A stretch of DNA of 64,000 nt, from the NCBI GenBank assembly GCA_021292105.1, contig CM037874.1, positions 53,054,540 through 53,118,539 on the forward strand. The letters run 5' to 3'. Below the pieces are notes generated by a model, which saw nothing but the letters and a program-made list of their open reading frames with translations, searched no databases and was not told where the DNA came from. Origin of the DNA: Anadara kagoshimensis. Its lineage: Eukaryota; Mollusca; Bivalvia; Arcoida; Arcidae. A program made the position numbers and the translations under genes. Below are positions 59,305 through 64,000 of this stretch, piece by piece (within the stretch, counting starts at the first letter, position 1; every line of letters begins with the position of its first letter).

Positions 59305-62300
59305 TCATACACTACCTTTAAGACTGTAATTGAGTTACTGGCATCAAAAAACAGTTGTAGCATATTAAATATTGTTAGCAATTCAAATGCTCTACAAAGG
59401 TTAACATCTCCAGATCCAGAAGTAGCTTGGCAACTAGTAATCTGAAATAACCCAACATATAATGTTTCCATGTATAAAATGTTCAAAATAAATATTTTTT
59501 GTCAAAATTAAACATTTACATTTCTGATGTTTTATTGCATTAAACTCTGTTTTAGCTACTCATTTCTTGTGTATCCCTATACACTTGACATCGACTCATG
59601 AAGTGGACGTTCCAATGATTGGAAATGCATGTAATACACTAGTGTTTTTAATTTATTTTAGGATACCAACAAAAAGAAAGTTGTCACAAATGCGAAATGT
59701 AAATATAACCATTGAGCTACCTAGAAATGGCATTTAAAGTGCTAAGACTTCCATTACTGTGCAAAGCAAACTTATCATAACATGCAAGCACATATTTTTC
59801 TGTTAGCTTTGAATGACAGTGGAAGTTATAGCACCATAAATACCATTTCTAAACAATTCAATAGTTAAACTAGAACTGTCTCTTGAGAGCCAAATACCCC
59901 TGCCCCAACATTTAAAGAGATTCTGCGACCTTTATCTTTCCGATATGACCTTGGGTTTAAGGTCATGACACACCTTTGGACCATGAAGATCATTCATGTG
60001 AAGTTTCATGAGAGTCGTTCAAAGCATTTATGAGATACGGCCCGTACACGATTTTCTACGGACAGACGCACAGATGGACAGACAGACAGACAGACAGACA
60101 GAAAGATATGGTGACATATAGTCGGCTTAGCCACTATACCTCTCCAGACAACACTGTAGGAAAACAGTTCCCTCAAAAGAGGTCCATAATTGAACTGGGG
60201 ATGTTAGAGTTCACTTCGAATAGATTTGAAATTATAAATTGATAGTGCTCAGTCAGTACAGTGTCTATTCAAAATCAAAGCCTGAAAAAATCAAGTTGGT
60301 AGAGTGCTCCATTCATGTGTGGGATGTTGGGGGCCTCACTAAACACAAGGGTGTAGTATACATAGTACATTGTGTATTACTATGGGGACCTCACTAAACA
60401 CAACGCGAAGAGTGCTCCATTTATGCGTGGGATGTTGGCATTCGCACGTTCTAGTGTAATATACATAGTACATTGTGTATTACAATGGGGACCTCACAAG
60501 ACACAACGACGAAGAGTGCTCCATTCATGTGTGGGATGTTGGCTTTCACACGTTCTAGTGTAATATACATAGTACATTGTGTATCACTATGGGGACCTCA
60601 CTAGACACAACGACGAAGAGTGCTCCATTCATGTGTGGGATGTTGGCATTCACACATTCTAGTGTAGTATACACATTATTACTATGGGGACCTCACAAGA
60701 CACAACGACGAAGTGTGCTCCATTCATGTGTGGGATGTTGGCATTCACACATTCTAGTTCTGTGTATATACTATCATAATCTATGGTGACCTCACCAGAC
60801 AAACAACATTGGACATTAAATACCTACCTTGTTATGTATATCATTCACAAGTTCTGATGTTGTATTCCAGGATTCTAAAACCTAAAAATCAAAAAGAATA
60901 TTTTTAAATTCATCATAAAGAAATACAGTGATACCTGTAAATAAGGACCAACTTTAGTAATTTTTATAATACCCATTTATAAAGACCGCATATGGGATTA
61001 AGGAACAATTTCAGTAATTTTTATAATACCCATTTATAAAGATCACATATGGGATCAAGGTCCAACTTTAATCATTTTTATAAACCCATTTATAAAGATC
61101 GCATATGGGTTCAAGGACCAACTTTAGTAATTTTTGTAATACCCATTTATAAAGATCGCATATGGGATCAATGACCAACTTTAGTAATTTTTGTAATACC
61201 CATTTATAAAGATCGCATATGGGATCAAGGACCAACTTTAGTAATTTTTATAATACCCATTTATAAAGACCGCATATGGGATCATTGTTTATTATATAAT
61301 CCACTAAATATTCCATGTTATACGGTCATACAATAAAAATCGTATTGAATGAGTGTGAGGTCATAAAAAGAATAAAAGTCATTCCAGAGTGACGTCACAT
61401 TATTAACCTAGTTCACAGTTGTTTGTTTCATTTGACAGTTTGTTAATTCTAATTTAGGTCGATACTTTTATACTTTTCTTCTAAAAAGAAGATACATTGT
61501 ATTTAAATTGAAAATGTTTGTTTTTTTTTGTATCCTGCAGACTTTTAATATTTCAGCAGGATTATTTTTGGTGCATGAACTTGTTGTGTTTCGGTCAATC
61601 AGCTGTTTTCTTATAATGAAAAGAGAAGTTTTATCTATGAAAAACATGTTTTTTATGGGAATTTATAATAAATAGAATCTTGCATGAGTGTTTATGCAAT
61701 ATTGAATTTATTTAACTCGTTGAATAAATTCAATATAACATAAACACTCATGCAAGATCCTCTATTTATTTTAGAGCACTTGACGACCATTTCAAGAAAC
61801 AAGTTTGCAACCAGTAACATTCATGATCATTTTGTCCTCACGAAATGCATGAAAGTCATACTTGAATAAAAGTTGGTTTACAGCGAGTTTTATGTATAAT
61901 ACTTCGCCATTAATCTGTGTACCTTTTTAATGATTAGATATTATAACAATATCAAATCCTAAAATCAAACATATCTAGCTTTTTGCCACAAAATATCTGT
62001 CAGGAATTCTTTTCTGTGACATCTATTTGTTCCCTATGACTAACCATAATTTAATTAATTTCTGTGACATTTTCCTGGTTCGTTTGGGAAAATATTACCA
62101 ACACAAAAATATGACTAGGAATTCACTTGACATCTTTCCGTTTTCTCTGGCTAACTATAATTTATTTAATTTTTGTTACATTTTCCGTTCCCTCTGGTAA
62201 ACCATAGATTACAGGTAAACCTAAAAAGGCCACCTCTATATAAGGACCATCGGCTTTTACAGGCCAGTAAATTTTATCACAATTTCTTTTTATTCATTTC

Positions 62301-62906
62301 ATTTGAACCTGTAGATAAAGACCACCTGTCCATAAAGGCCACACATACTGGTTCCCTTTGGTGACCTTTACAGACAAATTTGACTGTAATTCACTGTGTG
62401 ACATCTTTCTGTTCCCTCTAGCTAACCTTAATTTAATTCACTTCTGTGACATGTTCCTGGTTTATTTTTAGACACAAATTATCGACATGGAATTCATTTC
62501 TCATGTTTCTTTGACATATTCCTGGGGTTTTTTGGGTTTTGTTTTTGTTTTTGTATTCTATTTTTTTGTCAAAACATAGCAGACACAAAATATCAACCAG
62601 GAATTATTTTCTCATGTTTTGTCACATGTTCCTGTTACCTTTGGTTAGACATTATACATTATATTACCTGTCCACCCTTTTGAAGGTTATACATAATAAC
62701 AATATTAAATCCTAAAATCAAACAAATGTAGATTTTTGCAACAAAATATTCTTTTCTGTGACATTTTCCTGTTTCCTTTGAATAACCATAATTTTATTCA
62801 CTTCTGTGACATGTTCCTGGTTTATTTGCAGAGACAAATTATCAACATGGAATTCAATTTTCATGTTTCTTTGACACATTCCTTGGGTTTTTTTTTTTTT
62901 TTTTTT

Positions 62907-62941
<35 letters not shown>

Positions 62942-63279
62942 TTTTGGTCAAAACATTGCAGACACAAAATATCAACTAGGAATTAATTTATGCTGTTTTT
63001 GTCACATGTTCCTGTTTCCTTTGGTTAGACATTATACTACTATAATATTTACTCATTTCTTAAAGTTTCAAATTTAAAAATAAGTAGGATAATAAAAGCC
63101 CCTAAAAAGTACATGAAAAATTTGTATGCTACAGTTTTTGGCTATAAGATGTTGGTTCTTATGGTTTTCTCTCCACCTTAAGTGATTACACATGATAAAT
63201 CTGAGCAAATATTCATTAACCATATCCTTGTTTATATCTAGCACCTGTTTAAATTCAGGAGGTTTATCATCAGTGAAAT
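42322..63279 (-). CDS. MYBBP1A: MYBBP1A-like gene, copy A (5' part beyond the right edge)
   Basis: Twenty-one phased exons read right to left. MYBBP1A/Pol5 proteins are nucleolar, built of helical repeats with an acidic tract and a basic tail, and act in rRNA synthesis, ribosome biogenesis and transcriptional control. Seen here, in order: a helical segment, the EPEW..SVFGYLTSHVTPEA block (human: EPPW..SVFGHICSHLTPRA), an Asp/Glu/Ser tract followed by DEEFRKSVKNALG, the segment DEALASVF and VLDLVETLVKG (human VLDLVEVLVTK), further helical exons (NPAFFQNLFSKYP, human VPMFLSLFSRHP), and a Lys-rich end. Visible coding length is about 1.9 kb, roughly 630 codons, and the stop is TAA at 42322-42324. 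Phases agree at all junctions except 47853/47437, which is out by one base. The N-terminal half lies beyond 64000. Family assignment is by remembered motif similarity, not by a search. Confidence 0.9.
42935..43050 (-). CDS. MYBBP1A: MYBBP1A copy A exon (MLSKDVLDNLESLHDHFNTD)
   Basis: Exon of 116 nt, phase 0 to 2, acceptor AATTTCAG and donor GTGAGT. Ends TRRLYKKIVTKLNTDNGQV. Confidence 0.82.
43850..43948 (-). CDS. MYBBP1A: MYBBP1A copy A exon (VIMGMTTDNFKSGLFHEILV)
   Basis: Exon of 99 nt, phase 0 to 0, acceptor TTTATTAG and donor GTAAAG. Ends LINKYVHLPDNQQ. A helical segment with acceptable frame and borders. Confidence 0.8.
44368..44433 (-). CDS. MYBBP1A: MYBBP1A copy A exon (VNHICEDIWDESSTALTDTV)
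   Basis: Exon of 66 nt, phase 0 to 0, acceptor ATACCAG and donor GTAAGT. Corresponds to human VRSCFEDPEWKQLMGQVLAK. Confidence 0.82.
44874..45025. mobile_element. MITE with CAGTCAAACC ends, best copy
   Basis: 152 bp. CAGTCAAACCTGTCT at the left is exactly inverted as AGACAGGTTTGACTG at the right. A TA precedes the left end, which fits a Tc1/mariner-type target. Other copies lie at 27654-27961, 32778-32942 and 62212-62385. Confidence 0.85.
45275..45319 (-). CDS. MYBBP1A: MYBBP1A copy A exon (TQACSMLSVMINRDS)
   Basis: Exon of 45 nt, phase 0 to 0, acceptor ATTTCAG and donor GTAAGT. Corresponds to human HQACLLLQKTLSMRE. Confidence 0.85.
45643..45670. repeat. (AT)n microsatellite
   Basis: Simple AT run inside a copy A intron. 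Confidence 0.9.
45895..46195. repeat. Best copy of the CAAAGCAAAG interspersed repeat
   Basis: Runs from ATACTAATCCATTTCCGAAT through GAACTGCCACTAGGGAAGTG and GTAAGCACCTCCTGTTAAGC to GGACGTCAAATATATCC. It is followed by a short inverted piece (GATTGTGGTTTGGACATGG). Confidence 0.65.
46255..46425 (-). mobile_element. SINE fragment with head
   Basis: Reverse orientation. It has complements of the B box (near 46365) and A box (GAGCTATCGTAGTGGTC) plus part of the body (GTGACACAGGACATCAGC). Confidence 0.65.
46449..46520 (-). CDS. MYBBP1A: MYBBP1A copy A exon (VLFWPITETLLNSLQDENVK)
   Basis: Exon of 72 nt, phase 0 to 0, acceptor TTTTACAG and donor GTAAGT. Corresponds to human VLCQSLLPILVQHI. Confidence 0.85.
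47040..47330. other. Intron segment with inverted repeats
   Basis: GTGAAAATATTTATTTTTTC and its near complement, plus TGAAATACATATATCTTCAC against GTATATGTATTTCACTACTT, form short stems. Possibly a small foldback element; no ORF. Confidence 0.4.
47396..47437 (-). CDS. MYBBP1A: MYBBP1A copy A exon (INPAFFQNLFSKYP)
   Basis: Exon of 42 nt whose frame is fixed by its join to VLFWP in the next exon. NPAFFQNLFSKYP matches human VPMFLSLFSRHP. The acceptor is either at 47438 (ACCATAG) or at 47447 (CTTGTAG). Neither restores the reading frame from the upstream exon, so a one-base assembly error or an unusual splice is possible. Confidence 0.7.
47853..47923 (-). CDS. MYBBP1A: MYBBP1A copy A exon (EKEEVHSQVIELIRQSLEDF)
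   Basis: Exon of 71 nt, phase 0 to 2, acceptor TTCAAAG and donor GTAAGT. Matches the human LVTRVYSTALSSFLTKR helix. The phase at its 3' end does not meet the start of the next recognisable exon; the mismatch is one base. Confidence 0.8.
48427..48531 (-). CDS. MYBBP1A: MYBBP1A copy A exon (IRLLLNLEIGNVGPSPVRTR)
   Basis: Exon of 105 nt, phase 0 to 0, acceptor ATTGCAG. The donor AAAAG|GTCATT is weak. The end of the exon is polar and basic (RSQRASLADKKDVTEK). Frame is kept into the next exon. Confidence 0.75.
49137..49186 (-). CDS. MYBBP1A: MYBBP1A copy A exon (APSKQVVVTVSDGCLLV)
   Basis: Exon of 50 nt, phase 1 to 0, acceptor ATTTTAG and donor GTAAGT. In frame with both neighbours. Confidence 0.75.
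49370..50394. repeat. 54/62-bp minisatellite filling an intron, in register with the 5' splice site
   Basis: About 17 units. Plus-strand unit: GATGTGACTGTTAATATTCA, TCATGACCTTTGACCTTACA, GATAATAAGTTTCT (54 bp); the 62-bp form adds eight bases (AACTTTAT). On the minus strand the unit starts GTAAGGTCAAAGG. The first unit is the intron start itself: bases 50394-50341, exactly 54 nt, beginning with the true donor GTAAGG. Confidence 0.95.
50395..50470 (-). CDS. MYBBP1A: MYBBP1A copy A exon (VHAKSAVGKDKCLDTVKSIL)
   Basis: Exon of 76 nt, phase 0 to 1, acceptor TTTTTTTAG. Its donor GTAAGGTC is also the first base of the 54/62-bp minisatellite that fills the following intron. Confidence 0.86.
50955..51068 (-). 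CDS. MYBBP1A: MYBBP1A copy A exon (DLVMPLLELMVHGAKQKE)
   Basis: Exon of 114 nt, phase 0 to 0, donor GTAAGG. Encodes the helix after VLDLVE (human LELLEPLLSIIRRS) and then NRATNLFHLLYKRAE, matching human HKTARIFTHHLCRAR. It is the first exon downstream of the part shared with copy B in this window. Confidence 0.9.
51235..51475. repeat. About 30-bp tandem repeat, copy A
   Basis: Eight or so units of the CATGAATTTTGTCAGTCAAG type. It marks the left limit of visible homology with position 1. Confidence 0.9.
51690..51960. repeat. 155-bp repeat, two units, copy A
   Basis: Counterpart of 355-1110 with two units, the first degenerate. Confidence 0.85.
52314..52371 (-). CDS. MYBBP1A: MYBBP1A copy A exon (VLDLVETLVKGQATPDLAL)
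   Basis: Exon of 58 nt, phase 2 to 0, acceptor AAACAG and donor GTAGGT. VLDLVETLVKG is nearly the same as human VLDLVEVLVTK. Confidence 0.92.
53271..53422 (-). CDS. MYBBP1A: MYBBP1A copy A exon (DEALASVFRNLKKTKSKEK)
   Basis: Exon of 152 nt, phase 0 to 2. Reads DEDSAEEADDLSDSEMFKFD, then EALASVF and a basic helix ending IVAFKLR. Human has DEAMMALDQSLASLFAEQKL at this point. Immediately upstream in the intron is an array of tRNA-like SINE heads. Confidence 0.93.
53455..54265 (+). mobile_element. tRNA-derived SINE with eight tandem head units, copy A
   Basis: Same insertion as 2344-2655 but with eight heads about 83 bp apart, starting near 53464, 53548, 53631, 53715, 53798, 53880, 53963 and 54046. 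Each keeps GTAGCTCAGTTGGT and GTGGGTTTGAACCT, so up to eight internal pol III promoters are preserved. Then follow the SINE body and ATCA tail. Confidence 0.9.
54754..55001 (-). CDS. MYBBP1A: MYBBP1A copy A exon, acidic tract
   Basis: Exon of 248 nt, phase 1 to 0. Encodes about 60 residues that are almost all Asp, Glu or Ser, then DEEFRKSVKNALGDAAAEEE, which matches the human DQGFREQLMTVLQAGKALG segment. Such acidic tracts are usual in MYBBP1A. On the plus strand the same DNA is an imperfect (ATC)n/(TCATCA)n repeat, so replication slippage could change tract length. Confidence 0.92.
55346..55403 (-). CDS. MYBBP1A: MYBBP1A copy A exon (VFKTEKSNEADDEGQ)
   Basis: Exon of 58 nt, phase 0 to 1, acceptor TTTGTAG and donor GTAAAT. 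It opens the acidic region. Copy B has DD where this copy has NE. Confidence 0.85.
55953..56095 (-). CDS. MYBBP1A: MYBBP1A copy A exon (EPEWIAVITELLLSMM)
   Basis: Exon of 143 nt, phase 1 to 0. Best family signature in the window: EPEWIAVITELLLS, then ITAKSVFGYLTSHVTPEALG, closely matching human MYBBP1A. The donor is GTGAGT. The protein sequence is the same as in copy B. Confidence 0.93.
56890..57236 (-). mobile_element. Full-length tRNA-derived SINE, copy A only
   Basis: Best preserved SINE of the window, about 345 bp, reverse orientation. The head at 57236 has TCGCTCAGTTGGTAGAGTGC and GTGGGTTCGAACTCC, and the tail is GGATGTTAAACCCCATTAC. Copy B has no insertion at the matching place (about 5160), so the SINE arrived after the copies split. 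Confidence 0.9.
57794..57872 (-). CDS. MYBBP1A: MYBBP1A copy A exon (DIQICYLKAFPIETKG)
   Basis: Exon of 79 nt, phase 0 to 1, acceptor TTTTCAG and donor GTAAGG. DIQICYLK corresponds to human DIQTCIRKS. It ends in a basic KGRKSKKS stretch and joins the EPEW exon through a split Glu codon. Confidence 0.88.
58597..58834. mobile_element. Short TIR element (AACAACATTGACCTGTCTG), copy A
   Basis: Orthologous to 6477-6714, with the same inverted ends. Confidence 0.75.
58984..59061. repeat. (GT)n(GA)n microsatellite, copy A
   Basis: Counterpart of 6872-6946. Confidence 0.95.
59246..59301. repeat. (AG)n microsatellite next to an exon donor, copy A
   Basis: Counterpart of 7125-7174, slightly longer. 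Confidence 0.95.
59316..59441 (-). CDS. MYBBP1A: MYBBP1A copy A exon (ITSCQATSGSGDVN...)
   Basis: Exon of 126 nt, phase 0 to 0, with acceptor TTTCAG and donor GTAGTG. Encodes a helical segment including AFELLTIFNMLQLFFDAS, matching the human FQHLLLLVGIHLLKSP region. On the minus strand a long (CT)n tract follows the donor within about 20 nt. Confidence 0.85.
59868..60145. mobile_element. Interspersed element 'TAGAACTGTC...GACAGACAG', copy A
   Basis: Orthologous to 10110-10390 with a longer GACA run. Confidence 0.7.
60300..60800. repeat. About 110-bp tandem repeat after an exon donor, copy A
   Basis: Same repeat as 10473-10733, expanded to about four and a half units. Confidence 0.9.
60828..60881 (-). 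CDS. MYBBP1A: MYBBP1A copy A exon (VLESWNTTSELVNDIHNK)
   Basis: Exon of 54 nt, phase 0 to 0, bounded by TTTTTAG and GTAGGTA. It aligns by position with the human AWDRMLQTLKELE helix. A 110-bp repeat array starts just past the donor, and a 58-bp array lies before the acceptor. Confidence 0.8.
60940..61290. repeat. About 58-bp tandem repeat before an exon acceptor, copy A
   Basis: About six units of AATACCCATTTATAAAGATC, GCATATGGGATCAAGGACCA and ACTTTAGTAATTTTT. Copy B has a single unit at about 10860-10920. Confidence 0.9.
61290..61770. mobile_element. Hairpin-ended element, copy A only
   Basis: About 480 bp absent from copy B. It contains GTGACGTCAC (about 61390) and ends in a hairpin centred near 61717. 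The arm AATCTTGCATGAGTGTTTAT (61676-61695) is inverted at 61741-61756. Arms are about 48 nt. Confidence 0.65.
62212..62385. mobile_element. MITE with CAGTCAAACC-type ends, copy A only
   Basis: About 174 bp, ends diverged (CAGGTAAACC and AAATTTGACTG), inner ATAAAGACCACCTGTCCATA shared with 44874-45025. Confidence 0.7.
62390..63020. repeat. Repeated GTTCCTG / GACACAAA block with poly-T, copy A
   Basis: Counterpart of 11380-12010. It contains a 50-nt T-rich run (62889-62940), which is shorter in copy B (11890-11907). Confidence 0.8.
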
Positions 63280-64000
63280 CTTTTATACACCACACCCCCT
63301 TGATATCATAGTTTATATCAACTGCCTGTATGAATTCAGGAGTTCAAGGATTATAAAGTTTTTAACCACATACCTGGATATAATTGTTTATCTCTAGTAC
63401 CTGTCTGTGAGTTTCATTACTATAAAAGCTTATTAACCACATACCTGTATATAACTTTATATCAATTGCCTGTCTATATTCAGGAGTTTGATCAAGTTTA
63501 TTAACCACATCCCTGGATATCATTGCTTATATCCAGTACCTGTCCTACGTCGGGAGTGTTATGATTATAAAGTTTATTAACCACATCCCTGGATATCACT
63601 GCTTATACCTAGTACCTGTGTGAAGTAGTGAGTTTAATTATTATAAACTTTATTAACCACATCCCTAAATATCACTGTTATTATCCATTGCCTGTCTTAA
63701 GTCAGGAGTTTTATAAAGTTTATAAACCACCTCCCTGGATATCATTGTTTATACCTAGTACATGTGTAAAGTAGTGAGTTTTATGATCATTAAGTTCATT
63801 AATCACATCCATGGATATCATTGTTTATACCTAGTACCTGTGTGAAGTAGTGAGTTTTATGATCATTAAGTTCATTAACCACATCCCTGGATATCATCGT
63901 TTATACCTAGTACCTGTGTGAAGTAGTGCGTTTTATGATCATTAAGTTTATTAACCACATCCCTGGATATCATTGTTCATACCTAGTACCTGTGTGAAGT
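63225..64000. repeat. 76-bp minisatellite seeded from an exon end and donor, copy A
   Basis: Same array, uninterrupted, cut by the right edge. The last units are homogeneous (GTACCTGTGTGAAGTAGTGA), a sign of recent expansion. Confidence 0.92.
63245..63279 (-). CDS. MYBBP1A: MYBBP1A copy A exon (TDDKPPEFKQ)
   Basis: Short exon ending CAG|GTGCTAG, reading FTDDKPPEFKQ in phase with the next exon. The donor side is firm because phase 0 joins to VLESW. The acceptor (AAAAG at 63280) is a guess, since an in-frame reading continues further upstream. Its 3' end and donor are copied many times in the adjoining 76-bp array. Confidence 0.55.

Noticed and set aside
1-64000. Retroviral, LTR or Polinton-type copies
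   Set aside because: No reverse transcriptase, integrase, capsid or long terminal repeat signature was seen. The mobile sequences recognised are SINEs, TIR elements and hairpin elements.

Overview
The window is AT-rich, intron-rich animal DNA, most likely from a bivalve mollusc. Evidence for this is the small phased exons with GT..AG borders, tRNA-derived SINEs with A and B boxes and an (ATCA)n tail, many short TIR elements and hairpin elements, and very abundant minisatellites. There is no sign of bacterial, plasmid or viral organisation, and the species cannot be read from the sequence.

The dominant content is two head-to-tail copies of a MYBBP1A-like gene (Myb-binding protein 1A / yeast Pol5 family), both on the minus strand. 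Copy A enters from the right edge and runs to its stop codon at 42322; 21 coding exons can be placed, covering the middle of the protein, the acidic tract and the lysine-rich C-terminus. Copy B is recognised by the same nine exons between 10.8 and 1.4 kb, by the equivalent of A's first visible exon at 12.2 kb, and by probable upstream exons at 30.2, 31.8 and perhaps 34.2 kb; its 3' part leaves the left edge. Positions 1-13.9 kb and 51.2-64 kb are therefore homologous. Exon lengths and splice sites are the same in both, but the introns differ by mobile-element insertions and repeat copy number. This is either a young tandem gene duplication or two haplotypes joined in one contig.

A very long intron of copy B (about 12.2-30.2 kb) holds a 4-kb array of a 23-bp satellite, an unknown duplicated block (18.2-20.9 kb), and on the plus strand a RING-less B-box/coiled-coil TRIM-type gene (21.2-22.5 kb) whose NHL-like tail is broken. 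It also holds SINEs, a 1.15-kb PIF/Harbinger-like element with an ORF relic, several TIR elements and a 22-bp array. A separate plus-strand terminal exon of a small membrane protein lies at 32.97-33.13 kb. The stretch between the copies (33-42 kb) is mainly repeats: an ATC-triplet block, a 180-bp array, a SINE and a hairpin element.

The most unusual observations concern minisatellites tied to exon borders. In copy A an intron is nearly filled by 54/62-bp units whose first unit begins exactly at the 5' splice site. Most units recreate a donor-like GTAAGG and also carry a perfect DR1 nuclear-receptor motif. A second array (76-bp units, both copies) appears to have been seeded from an exon end plus its donor. 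A third (145-bp units, copy B only) keeps its period exactly and carries nuclear-receptor half-sites in every unit.
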